Origin: Desulfobacterium sp.
Lineage (GTDB): Bacteria > Desulfobacterota > Desulfobacteria > Desulfobacterales > Desulfobacteraceae
Assembly (NCBI GenBank): GCA_030145245.1
Contig: JAQYWC010000074.1
Span: 91,048-155,047, forward strand
Length of the DNA stretch: 64,000 nt
Direction of reading: 5' to 3'
Shown one piece after another: positions 43,176-51,959 of this stretch. The position numbers and the translations under genes were made by a program. Each line of letters opens with the position of its first letter. Within the stretch, counting starts at the first letter, position 1. The notes under the pieces are model-generated. The model was not told the origin of the DNA and made no database searches. It was given only the letters and a program-made list of their open reading frames with translations.

Positions 43176-46100
43176 GTGAAGCTACCTGAATATTCGATCA
43201 AATACAAAGCCGTGGTTCTCTTTACCATGGTGATGCTCGTTGTGGGCGGTGTGTCCGCCTATTTTAAACTGGGAAAATTGGAAGACCCTGTTTTTACGGT
43301 CAAGACGGCGGTTATCGTCACGGCCTGGCCCGGCGCCTCTCCCCATGACGTGGAGCAGCAGGTGACCGATGTGATTGAGAAGGCCGCCCAGTCAGCCGAT
43401 GAGGTGGAAGATATCCACTCCATCTCCCAGGCCGGCCTCTCCCTTGTTTTTGTCGACCTTAATGAAAAAAACAGGACCGCCCAGGTCCAGCAGCTCTGGG
43501 ATATGCTCCGCCGGAAGGTCAATGGGGTGCAGAACGAACTGCCCCAGGGGGCAATGCCCTCCCAGGTGGTGGATGACTACGGGGATGTATACGGCATCTT
43601 CCTGGCCCTGACCGGGGAGGGGTATGACAATGCGGAACTGAAAAAATACGCCGATTATCTGAAACGGGAACTCCTCCTTGTGGACGATGTCTCACGGATT
43701 CAGCTGTTCGGCGACCGGACCCAGGCCGTTTATGTGGAGATATCAAAATCGCGCATTGCGGACCTTGGCATCCATCCGGGCCAGATCCTGGAGATCTTGA
43801 GCAGCCAGAACAAGGTGCTGGATGCCGGTGCCGTGGAGACGGCCACCCGCCGGATCCGGGTGGCCACCCCCGGGGATTTCAAGTCCATTCAGGAGATCGA
43901 AAACCTCGTTATCCAGGCCGGGAACGGAGAGTCGTTCCGTTTAAAGGATCTTGCCACCGTGACAAGGGGCTATGTTGAGCCCCCCGAGCCCATGATGCGG
44001 TTTAACGGCCTGCCCGCCGTCGGTATCGCCATCTCCGCCGCAAACGGTGCAAATGTGGTGACCATGGGGGATGCGGTTCAAAAACGGATCGATGAGCTCA
44101 TGGCCGAGTTCCCCGTGGGGGTGGATCTCCAGGGGATCTACTACCAGTCCACCTTTGTGAAGGGGGCCATTAAAAATTTCGTGGTCAACCTTCTCGAGTC
44201 GATTGCCATTGTCGTGGGGGTGCTTCTCATCACCATGGGGATCCGGAGCGGTCTTCTCATCGCAAGCGGCCTGGTGCTCTCCATCCTGGGCACCCTTGTG
44301 GTGATGCTTTTCTTTGGCATCGATCTCCAGCGGATCTCCCTTGCAGCCCTGATCCTTGTGATGGGAATGATCGTGGACAACTCCATTGTGGTCACGGACG
44401 GCTCCCTGGTCTATCTCCAGAAGGGGAAAGACAGACTCTTCTCCATGGTGACCCCTGCCATGGAGACCGCATGGCCGTTGCTGGGGGCAACCTTTATCGC
44501 CTGTCTCGCATTTCTGCCCATCTATCTGAGCCCGAACAATTCCGGTGAATATTGCGCCTCTCTCTTCCAGGTGGTGGCCGTTGCCCTTCTTCTCTCATGG
44601 GTCCTTGCCATGTGCCAGGCGCCTGTGTTCAACCACATGCTCCTGAAGGTCAACAAAGGGGCGGAAGAGAAGGATCCCCATGGCGGACGGGTATATAAAT
44701 TTTACAGATGGACCCTTGATTTCTCCCTCAGGCACCGGACCCTTGTGCTGGGGATGCTGGTCCTGCTGATGATCTCATCCGGCATGGCGTTCAAGCATGT
44801 GCCGAAGATGTTTTTTGCAGACTCGGACAAGGCACAGTTCTTTATTGATTACTGGCTTCCCCAGGGCGCCCGGATTGACCAGGTCTCAATGGATTTGAAA
44901 GAGATTGAGGCTCATCTTGCCCAAATTCCGGAAATTAAAAATTATGCCACCACCATTGGTTCCGGCGGTCCTCGATACATCACCTCCATTGAACCGGAAA
45001 CTGAGAATCCCGCCTACGGCCAGCTGATCGTGAATGTCCATGACTACAAAAAGATCCGCGAGCTCATTCCAACCCTTGAAACCTGGATTGCCGCCCATTT
45101 CCCGGATGCAGACCCCCAGTTTTCGGTCTATATCAACGGTCCCAGTGCAGATTATAAGGTGGAGGCACGGTTTTCAGGTCCCGACCCCCTGGTGCTCAGG
45201 GATCTTTCCCAACGGGCCCAGGGAATCATGGCGGCAAACCCAAGCGCCAAAAATGTCCGGGACGACTGGCGCCAGCGGGTCCAGGTACTCACCCACAGCT
45301 ATTCCCAGAACAAGGCCCGGAAAGCCTCTGTAGAACGGGAACACCTGGCCAATGCCATGAAACAGATCCATGACGGTCTGCCGGTCTCCACCTTTCGCGA
45401 GGATGACAACCTGATTCCGGTCTGCCTCAAGATCTCATCGCAAACTGCCCCCCTGTCCGGGCTGAACAGTACACCGGTGTGGGGCCCGGGCGCCCAAGCC
45501 GTACCCCTGGAGCAGATCGTGACATCATCGGATATCACCTGGGAGGATGCCCTGGTGCGCCGGTACAACCGGAGACGGGCCATTACCGTCCAGTGCGATG
45601 TGGTCCCCGGCGTCACCTCGGACAGCCTGTTTAACGCGCTCAGGCCCCAGATTGAGGCCATCCCCCTTCCCAAGGGCTACAATCTTGAGTGGGACGGAGA
45701 GTATGACCTGTCAAAGTCAGGCAACGAAGGGGTTCAGAAATCGTTACCCCTGGCGCTTCTCATGATGGTCTTTATCCTGGTGGTGCTTTTCAACGGGTTC
45801 AGGCAGCCCCTGATCATCGCCCTGCTGGTTCCCTTTGCCGTGGTGGGCATTGCCTTCGGCCTCTTTGTCACCGGTGAAGCGTTTGGATTCCTGGCCCTTC
45901 TGGGTGCCTACAGCCTGATCGGCATGCTCATCAAAAACGCAGTGGTGCTCATCGATCAGATCGATCTTGAGATCAAGACGGGAAAAGATCCCCTTACGGC
46001 GGTGAAAGACTCCTGTGTGGGCAGGATGCGGCCGGTGATGATGGCGTCGGCAACAACCATCCTGGGGATGATCCCCCTGATGACAGACCCCATGTTCTCC

Positions 46101-46205
46101 TCCATGGCGGTCACCATCATGTTCGGCCTGGCCTTTGCGACCATTCTGACCCTGATAGTGGTACCGGTGCTCTACACCATATTTTTCAGGATAAAAACCG
46201 CTTAA
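43176..46205 (+). CDS. RND multidrug efflux pump, inner-membrane subunit
   Basis: 1009 residues with 12 predicted helices in the usual 1+5 / 1+5 layout and two large periplasmic loops. Starts at GTG (KLPEYSIKYKAVVLFTMVML). Helix 4 reads GMIVDNSIVV: the first proton-relay Asp is kept (D401) and the second is Asn (N402), a known variant in some RND branches. The relay Lys is present in helix 10 (MLIKNAVVLIDQ, K920). It is a proton-driven exporter of hydrophobic compounds, with the adaptor upstream and TolC downstream. Confidence 0.94.
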   Translation: MKLPEYSIKYKAVVLFTMVMLVVGGVSAYFKLGKLEDPVFTVKTAVIVTAWPGASPHDVEQQVTDVIEKAAQSADEVEDIHSISQAGLSLVFVDLNEKNRTAQVQQLWDMLRRKVNGVQNELPQGAMPSQVVDDYGDVYGIFLALTGEGYDNAELKKYADYLKRELLLVDDVSRIQLFGDRTQAVYVEISKSRIADLGIHPGQILEILSSQNKVLDAGAVETATRRIRVATPGDFKSIQEIENLVIQAGNGESFRLKDLATVTRGYVEPPEPMMRFNGLPAVGIAISAANGANVVTMGDAVQKRIDELMAEFPVGVDLQGIYYQSTFVKGAIKNFVVNLLESIAIVVGVLLITMGIRSGLLIASGLVLSILGTLVVMLFFGIDLQRISLAALILVMGMIVDNSIVVTDGSLVYLQKGKDRLFSMVTPAMETAWPLLGATFIACLAFLPIYLSPNNSGEYCASLFQVVAVALLLSWVLAMCQAPVFNHMLLKVNKGAEEKDPHGGRVYKFYRWTLDFSLRHRTLVLGMLVLLMISSGMAFKHVPKMFFADSDKAQFFIDYWLPQGARIDQVSMDLKEIEAHLAQIPEIKNYATTIGSGGPRYITSIEPETENPAYGQLIVNVHDYKKIRELIPTLETWIAAHFPDADPQFSVYINGPSADYKVEARFSGPDPLVLRDLSQRAQGIMAANPSAKNVRDDWRQRVQVLTHSYSQNKARKASVEREHLANAMKQIHDGLPVSTFREDDNLIPVCLKISSQTAPLSGLNSTPVWGPGAQAVPLEQIVTSSDITWEDALVRRYNRRRAITVQCDVVPGVTSDSLFNALRPQIEAIPLPKGYNLEWDGEYDLSKSGNEGVQKSLPLALLMMVFILVVLFNGFRQPLIIALLVPFAVVGIAFGLFVTGEAFGFLALLGAYSLIGMLIKNAVVLIDQIDLEIKTGKDPLTAVKDSCVGRMRPVMMASATTILGMIPLMTDPMFSSMAVTIMFGLAFATILTLIVVPVLYTIFFRIKTA

Positions 46206-46222
46206 GATTAAAAACCAAGATC

Positions 46223-46260
46223 GCCCCCTGTCCGGATCTCCCCGGACAGGGGGCATTTTT
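46223..46260 (+). terminator. rho-independent terminator after the RND pump
   Basis: Perfect 13-bp stem GCCCCCTGTCCGG / CCGGACAGGGGGC with a 6-nt loop followed by ATTTTT. Confidence 0.9.
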
Positions 46261-46355
46261 AACAATGGACGGGGCCAGGCTTTTTATCAAATTCTGATGA
46301 TCAGACCGGCAAAATCTGCAATAAGAAAAGCCTGCCCCAATATAGTAGGGAAAGT

Positions 46356-47669
46356 ATGACAATGAGAGATATCTGTTTATTGATAGTAGGGATGATGGTG
46401 CTGGTAAACCCGGTGTCTGTTCCGGCCAAAGAGCCTGGGATCGAATTTTCCGTGGCCGGGGCAGTGCAGGAGGCGATTGTGCGAAACCCGGACCTGAAGG
46501 AGGCAATTGAAAATATCGCAGGAGAAAATGAAGCGGTGAACACCTCACGGGCTGACCTTTTTGCAACCGCCTCCCTGAACTACTCCTACACGGGCCTTGA
46601 TAAGACGCCGGTCCAGAAAACAGCCCAGGGCAATATTCCGGCCGGCCATACCAGTCAGTACCATTGGGATCTGACCCTGGCCCAGCCGCTGTTTACAGGG
46701 TTTGCCCTGACCACCAGGGTTGATCTTGCAAAACTCGGGGTGAGGGACCAGGAGATCGAGAGAAAAATGGTGACACTGGACCTGGCACGGGATGTGAAAA
46801 ACGCCTGCTATAACCTTCTCCTGACCCAGAAGATGCTCATGGTGGCCGATGGGGAGGTGAACTCCCTCACCGCCCATAGGGATGAAGCCCGTCAGTTCTA
46901 CAAACAAGGCCTGATCCCCCAAAACGACCTGTTACGGTCGGAGGTGGCCCTGGCCGATTCCATCCAGGCCCGGGAGAAAGCCGGATCAAATGTAAAAAGT
47001 GCCATGGCCCTTTTAAACACCCTCATGGATGATGATATCAACCGCCTGGTCACGGTAACGGACATTAAAGCGGTTCCCGAACCCCATTTCGATCTGGCAC
47101 AACTCGGTCTGTATGCCGTCAGGAAAAGGCCGGTGATACAGGGACTGAAAAACAGTGTCGGCAAAACCGCCCTCGCTGAAAAACTCGCCAAAAGCAGCCG
47201 CTACCCGACCATCTCCCTTGTGGGCAGATACGAACAGAACGGGGATGGGATCGAGGCCGCAGACAATGACTACACCAACAGCCACAATTCAAGCCTCTCC
47301 CTCCAGGCCGAATGGACCTTTTTTGAATGGGGAAAAACAGGGGCCCAGGTGAGAAAAACCCGGCATGATAAAAAAGCCCTCCAGCAAAAGATCAGGGGGG
47401 TGGAGAACCAGGTCCGGCTGGAGGTGAAGAATGCCCTGCTCAATATAGACGTTGCAAGAAGAAACATAAAAACAGCGAAAAAATCCCTGGGCCAGGCCAG
47501 GGAAAACAACAGGATTACAAATGTGCAGTATGCCCAGCAGGTGGCCACCTCAAGCGATGTTCTGGACGCCCAATCCTTTTTAACCCGGGCCGATACCAAC
47601 TATTATCAGGCCCTTTACGGATATATGGCCTCCCTGGCCGATCTGGACAGGGCTCTGGGGGAGCAATAA
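46356..47669 (+). CDS. TolC-family outer-membrane channel
   Basis: 437 residues. Signal peptide (DICLLIVGMMVLVNPVSVPA), then two outer-membrane efflux repeats of coiled helices: AGAVQEAIVRNPDLKEAIENI, the beta segments ASLNYSYTG and QYHWDLTLAQPLFTGF, and the second-half pair LVGRYEQNGDG / LQAEWTFFEWGK. It is the outer channel for the upstream adaptor and pump. It is set off from them by a strong terminator, so read-through or a promoter in the 95-nt gap is needed. Confidence 0.93.
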   Translation: MTMRDICLLIVGMMVLVNPVSVPAKEPGIEFSVAGAVQEAIVRNPDLKEAIENIAGENEAVNTSRADLFATASLNYSYTGLDKTPVQKTAQGNIPAGHTSQYHWDLTLAQPLFTGFALTTRVDLAKLGVRDQEIERKMVTLDLARDVKNACYNLLLTQKMLMVADGEVNSLTAHRDEARQFYKQGLIPQNDLLRSEVALADSIQAREKAGSNVKSAMALLNTLMDDDINRLVTVTDIKAVPEPHFDLAQLGLYAVRKRPVIQGLKNSVGKTALAEKLAKSSRYPTISLVGRYEQNGDGIEAADNDYTNSHNSSLSLQAEWTFFEWGKTGAQVRKTRHDKKALQQKIRGVENQVRLEVKNALLNIDVARRNIKTAKKSLGQARENNRITNVQYAQQVATSSDVLDAQSFLTRADTNYYQALYGYMASLADLDRALGEQ

Positions 47670-47675
47670 GTGAAA

Positions 47676-47700
47676 GCCTGCCCGTCATTTACGGGCAGGC
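47676..47700 (+). terminator. hairpin after tolC
   Basis: GCCTGCCCGT-CATTT-ACGGGCAGGC, a perfect 10-bp stem seven nt after the stop; no T-run follows. Confidence 0.6.
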
Positions 47701-47738
47701 CTGATCAGAGAACCGGCAGGGCTCCCATCGACGATATT

Positions 47739-47764
47739 GTCGACAAAACACGCTCTTTGTCGAC
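47739..47764. promoter_or_regulatory. palindromic upstream activator site
   Basis: GTCGACAAA (47739-47747) and TTTGTCGAC (47756-47764) are perfect inverted copies 8 nt apart; a further TCGAC lies just upstream. It lies 53 nt before the sigma-54-like site at 47817, the layout expected for a bound NtrC/ZraR-type activator. Confidence 0.55.
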
Positions 47765-47816
47765 ATCGGCACGCTTAATCCCCCATCACAGCCGGGGTTT
47801 ACCTGGCTATTCGCAC

Positions 47817-47832
47817 TGGCACGCATCTTGAT
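47817..47832 (+). promoter_or_regulatory. sigma-54-like promoter of the small secreted peptide gene
   Basis: TGGCACGCATCTTGAT: perfect TGGCACG, correct spacing and TTG, but GA in place of the -12 GC. A sigma-54 response regulator is encoded 2.7 kb downstream in the same cluster. Confidence 0.5.
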
Positions 47833-47866
47833 AACAAATTATAGCACAGCCTTTTTAATCCTGGTA

Positions 47867-47891
47867 CACGGTGTGCCGCCGGCACACCGTG
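47867..47891. repeat. 11-bp perfect hairpin
   Basis: CACGGTGTGCC-GCC-GGCACACCGTG in the leader of the small secreted peptide gene, ~25 nt after the predicted start of transcription. Confidence 0.55.
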
Positions 47892-47980
47892 CGCGTTAAA
47901 ATAATTGCTGCATCCCAAAGGTGTATTAAGACCCGGATCTCATCAAACCCATTTAACGGCTCAACCTAACGGAGGGAATT

Positions 47981-48223
47981 ATGTCTAAGTTTACGAAAAA
48001 AATCATGACTGTTTGCCTGGTTCTTATTTTCAGCGCCAGTTTCGCAATGGCAGCAGACAAGGCCAGGGACCGGGATCGCCAGAAAGATAAGAAAAAAGAC
48101 GGTTCCTGTCAGAGCTTCCTGATGGAGCAGGATAGTGCGGCCCAGTTTATTCTGGCTGCCGACAAAACGAAAAAGCAGGATCGAAAACGCGACAAAAAGA
48201 AAGACGGTTCTTGCAATAGCTAA
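47981..48223 (+). CDS. small secreted charged peptide with internal repeat
   Basis: 80 residues with GGAGGG before the ATG. Signal peptide (KKIMTVCLVLIFSASFAMA, cleavage at AMA-A). The ~56-residue mature part has two copies of a charged unit, DRDRQKDKKKDGSCQS and DRKRDKKKDGSCNS, each with one Cys. Its place upstream of a kinase / sigma-54 regulator pair mirrors ZraP, the periplasmic zinc-binding partner of ZraSR, but the sequence is unrelated. Function unknown. Confidence 0.75.
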   Translation: MSKFTKKIMTVCLVLIFSASFAMAADKARDRDRQKDKKKDGSCQSFLMEQDSAAQFILAADKTKKQDRKRDKKKDGSCNS

Positions 48224-48233
48224 AAACCAAATC

Positions 48234-48313
48234 GCATTCCAGGGATATGTAAAAGCAACAAGACTGCCCCAGTAAGAGATCCGGGTCTTCCGAAAGACAT
48301 ATCCCCGGAATGC
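48234..48313. repeat. long nested stem-loop, possible structured RNA
   Basis: GCATTCCAGGGATATGT (48234-48250) and ACATATCCCCGGAATGC (48297-48313) pair at 16 of 17 positions. Inside, AAGAC and GTCTT pair again. It begins 11 nt after the secreted peptide stop and may be its 3' structure, a processed sRNA, or an attenuator before the kinase genes. Confidence 0.55.
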
Positions 48314-48481
48314 ATCCTCAACATCCGAAATCTTCCCATCAACCGAGAGACTCCCCATCATAATCTTTGGAAATAATATTCAGGCGCCATCGTATGGCGT
48401 TTTCAGCGAAAGTATGATTTACTTTTCCCTGAAAACTTTTCCCGTTTCAGCAAAACAAATTCTATGACCTGGAGTGAAGCC

Positions 48482-48955
48482 ATGAATTCAGCTGACCTGT
48501 TTCCCGAAGAAACCGGAGAAAGGAAACTTTCAATACAGAATGACACTATACTATTTTTCGCGATAATTTTAACTTTTTGTTTTACCATGTTCCCATTAAA
48601 CGCCTTCGGAATGGATGCTGTGTTTGGAACGGTTGTTTCCATTGACAGGGAGGAAAAAACAATGGTGGTTTTCCCGTTCTTTCCGACAGGAGAGATCCAA
48701 CAGGATTCAAATATCATTGTGCTGTTTCCCCTGGTGCAGCTTCCCGACTGTATACGAACGGACGGCCCTGTGCGGTTATGGGGTGAATTTGTTTCTGATG
48801 ACCCTGCCACGTTTGAGGCAAGCTATATACGAGGCATGGGCAAAGGCCACACCCATGACCCCACCGGCGTGCGTGGAAGGTTCGAAAAAGGCAGGGGGAT
48901 GGGGGAAAAACACGGCCAGGGCCAGGAAGAAGAAAGGGGCAATGCAGCCAGATGA
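48482..48955 (+). CDS. membrane-anchored small protein preceding the kinase
   Basis: 157 residues from the ATG at 48482 with GGAG upstream. One hydrophobic segment (~23-45, TILFFAIILTFCFTMFPLNA), then a beta-rich stretch (FGTVVSIDREEKTMVVFPFF) and a Gly/His/Glu-rich end with GKGHTHDP and EKHGQGQEEERG that could bind metal. No family recognised. It overlaps the kinase start by 4 nt (ATGATG context), so it is part of the two-component operon and may act as an accessory sensor. Confidence 0.7.
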   Translation: MNSADLFPEETGERKLSIQNDTILFFAIILTFCFTMFPLNAFGMDAVFGTVVSIDREEKTMVVFPFFPTGEIQQDSNIIVLFPLVQLPDCIRTDGPVRLWGEFVSDDPATFEASYIRGMGKGHTHDPTGVRGRFEKGRGMGEKHGQGQEEERGNAAR

Positions 48956-50583
48956 TGGGGAACCCTGAAAAAAAAAGCGACTCCGGGAGAAAAAGGGAGC
49001 TTACTGACCCGTTCCACCTGTTAAAGCCCGGCTGGAGGGCCAACCTCGCTGTTTTTGGTCTCCTGGGAATGCTGATCATCACCTTTTTCTACTGGCAGAT
49101 CAGGTACGCTGAAAAAACCTTTACCGACCATGTCAACGAACACGCAAGCATGGTGGCCGGGCTTATTCGGCTCAATGCCAAGGGGGCGGTCGCCTCTCAA
49201 AATGTGGTGGAAGAGATCATCTCAACCTTTCTGGGGAATTCGGCGCGGTTCATAGATTATCTCGATGCTGTCGCGCCTTTTTCAGAGATTGAGCTCACCG
49301 CTTTTGCCTCTGAGACCGGCCTGAGCGGCATAAGGATATTAGGCAAAGGAGAGGCTTACAGGGAAGGCCCCAGCCGATGGTTATCCCTTGATGAGAATAG
49401 AGGCATGGCTGGCAAGTCTTATTTTTTCCATCTTAACAGCCTGTACTGCTATTCCCTGCCAAGGACAGAAGGCAAGGGCACGATTCTTGTGGGACTCAGT
49501 GATGTCAGAATCGAGGCGTTTCAAAGCCAGATCGGACTTCTTCATCTCCTTTCGATGCTTCCCGGCACAGGGGGCATACGCTATATCCGCATGGAAAAAC
49601 CTGCATCCCCATCCCCGGGCAGCATCACCGAGCCGATCATCAGGATTTTCTCAAAAAAGGCTGACAAGATCGCTGAAGCACGCCTTTCCCTTGGTGACGA
49701 CATTCTTGTCATAGGGCTGGACGCCAAACAATTTCTCATCAGGGTGGACCAGCTGTGGAAGGAGTTTATGGTTTTCAGTGCCATTCTCATTCTGTCCGGC
49801 GTGTTTTTTTCATGGCTCCTCCTGCTTAACCAGAATGCCTACCTGAATCAGGTCCGAAATTTTGAGCGCAGGTTTGCCAGGGAAAAAGAGGATGCATCCC
49901 TTGGAAGGGCATCGGCATCCATCACCCATGAGATCCGAAACCCTCTGAACGCCATCAGCATGGGGCTCCAGAGGCTTCAGATCGAAGGGAATGAATTGAA
50001 CGGGGAACACAGGGAGCTGGTCGCCAACCTGCTCAAGGCTGTCAAACGGACAGACGGAATCATCTCAGGGCTCAAACGTTACGCAGGGCCAATAACGCCT
50101 GTCCTGACAAGTGTCTCCCCGGATTCTGTCATACGGCATATCCTTTTACTGTACAGGGAAGAGTGCAACAAAAAGGGAATAAAGGTCGAGTACAGGTCCG
50201 ATTATACGGGCACAGTGTCCGGCGATCCCGCACTTCTTGAAGAAGCCATGGAAAACCTAATCAAAAACGCGGTTGAGGCCCAGCCGGATGGCGGCGCTAT
50301 TTTGATAAGGCTTTTCAGGAAAGAGGGTGGTATCGTCATCTCCATGGAAAACAGCGGTTTTACCTTATCCGAACATGAAACGGAAAAGATACTCCAGCCC
50401 TATTTTACGACAAAGACAAGGGGGTCCGGTCTTGGGCTCCCCATTGTTTCAAGAATCGTCAGGGGCCACGGCGGAAATCTCAACATCCAGGCCAGGCAAC
50501 CCGGCCGGCTCAGGATCGATCTCTCTATTCCGGTAAACGCCCATGGAAGCGGGTTTGAATTCATCACAGGCGGGGGATCATGA
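48952..50583 (+). CDS. membrane sensor histidine kinase (ZraS/NtrB-like)
   Basis: 543 residues. TM1 ~29-48, a ~210-residue periplasmic sensor domain, TM2 ~265-285, a coiled linker, HisKA with the phospho-acceptor in ASITHEIRNPLNAI (~326), and an HATPase domain with N box ENLIKNAVEA, and GSGLGLPIVSRIV. The group is the one that pairs with sigma-54 regulators. It overlaps the regulator gene at ATGA, so coupling is tight. Confidence 0.92.
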   Translation: MMGNPEKKSDSGRKRELTDPFHLLKPGWRANLAVFGLLGMLIITFFYWQIRYAEKTFTDHVNEHASMVAGLIRLNAKGAVASQNVVEEIISTFLGNSARFIDYLDAVAPFSEIELTAFASETGLSGIRILGKGEAYREGPSRWLSLDENRGMAGKSYFFHLNSLYCYSLPRTEGKGTILVGLSDVRIEAFQSQIGLLHLLSMLPGTGGIRYIRMEKPASPSPGSITEPIIRIFSKKADKIAEARLSLGDDILVIGLDAKQFLIRVDQLWKEFMVFSAILILSGVFFSWLLLLNQNAYLNQVRNFERRFAREKEDASLGRASASITHEIRNPLNAISMGLQRLQIEGNELNGEHRELVANLLKAVKRTDGIISGLKRYAGPITPVLTSVSPDSVIRHILLLYREECNKKGIKVEYRSDYTGTVSGDPALLEEAMENLIKNAVEAQPDGGAILIRLFRKEGGIVISMENSGFTLSEHETEKILQPYFTTKTRGSGLGLPIVSRIVRGHGGNLNIQARQPGRLRIDLSIPVNAHGSGFEFITGGGS

Positions 50584-51908
50584 GAATACTTGTAGTTGAC
50601 GACGAAGAGATGCAACGAACGCTTTTAAAGGGGTTTCTGGAAAAGCAGGGGTTTAAAGTTGTTGATGCGGCAAACGGGCATGAAGCATTGCTCCGTTTTT
50701 CCGAGGTCCCTTTTCAGCTTGTGCTTCTTGATCACAGGATGCCGGACCTGCCAGGCGACCAACTCCTCAAAAGAATGAAGGAGAGCAATCCCCTGCTGCG
50801 CGGGATCATGATAACCGCCTTTGGGTCCGTTGACACCGCCGTGAAAGTGATGAAACTCGGGGCAGACGATTTTCTGGAAAAGCCCGTGGATCTCACCCTG
50901 CTCCTGGAAAAGATCCGGATGATAGAAAACGCTGTCATGGTGGATGAAGAGGCTGCCACCGTAGAAAGTTTCATGGACCAGGGGGAACTGCCCATCAAGG
51001 TCATTGGCAAAAGCAAGGCCATGAAAGAGATGCTCTCCCTTGTCAGACGAATCGCGCCCACGGAATGGACGGTCCTGATAAAAGGCGAAACAGGCACGGG
51101 AAAGGAGCTGATTGCCCGGCTCATCCATCTTTTGAGCCCAAGAAGCCAGAACCCGTTTATTGAGGTCAACTGCGCAGCCATACCTGAAAATCTTTTTGAA
51201 TCAGAACTGTTCGGCCATGAAAAGGGGGCGTTCACAGGCGCGTCTTCACACAGGAAAGGCCGGTTCGAGATGGCCGGGGGCGGCACCATATTCCTTGACG
51301 AAATCGGAGAACTGCCCCTGATCCTCCAGGCAAAACTCCTGCGGGCCCTCCAGGAAAAAAGGATCAGCCGGGTGGGAAGTGACGGTGAGATCCCGGTTGA
51401 CACCCGGGTCCTTACGGCAACCAACAGGGATCTCAGGACTATGGTTGAGGCGGGCCTTTTCAGGGAGGATCTTTATTATCGCCTGAATGTTCTCGAAATC
51501 GGGCTACCGCCCCTGCGGCGTCGCAGGGAAGACATTCCCGTTTTAACGGATTTTTTCATGGAACGGTATGGAACCCGCCATGGACGGTTTGACGCAGATG
51601 CCATGGCAACCCTTATCAAATATACGTTTCCCGGCAATGTAAGGGAGCTTGAGCACATGATCCAGAGAACGGTGACCCTCTGCAGGTCCGCCGTGATTAC
51701 CCCCCAGGATCTGCCTGAAGAGATCCGGTTTTACCAGGCTGCCGACAGCGGTACCCTGGCAGAAAGACTCAAAGCCGTTGAGAGACAGATGCTGGGCACC
51801 GCCCTTGAAAAGAATGACTGGATCCAGACCAGGGCTGCCGACACCCTTGGAATAAGTGAACGGGTGCTGAGGTATAAGATGAAAAAGCACCGGCTCAAAA
51901 GACCCTGA
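50580..51908 (+). CDS. sigma-54-dependent response regulator (ZraR/AtoC-like)
   Basis: 442 residues. Receiver (~1-120) with acceptor Asp in LVLLDHRMPD (~54), AAA+ domain with Walker A KGETGTGKE (~169), GAFTGA (~217), [11 protein letters not shown], and C-terminal Fis HTH (RAADTLGISERVLRYKMKKH). It should be phosphorylated by the overlapping kinase and drive the sigma-54-like promoter at 47817, through the GTCGACAAA palindrome. Confidence 0.94.
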   Translation: MRILVVDDEEMQRTLLKGFLEKQGFKVVDAANGHEALLRFSEVPFQLVLLDHRMPDLPGDQLLKRMKESNPLLRGIMITAFGSVDTAVKVMKLGADDFLEKPVDLTLLLEKIRMIENAVMVDEEAATVESFMDQGELPIKVIGKSKAMKEMLSLVRRIAPTEWTVLIKGETGTGKELIARLIHLLSPRSQNPFIEVNCAAIPENLFESELFGHEKGAFTGASSHRKGRFEMAGGGTIFLDEIGELPLILQAKLLRALQEKRISRVGSDGEIPVDTRVLTATNRDLRTMVEAGLFREDLYYRLNVLEIGLPPLRRRREDIPVLTDFFMERYGTRHGRFDADAMATLIKYTFPGNVRELEHMIQRTVTLCRSAVITPQDLPEEIRFYQAADSGTLAERLKAVERQMLGTALEKNDWIQTRAADTLGISERVLRYKMKKHRLKRP

Positions 51909-51959
51909 CCCGTTACGATTCCATGGACGCCTGTCCCTGGAAAAACGGCCTCGCCCCGT

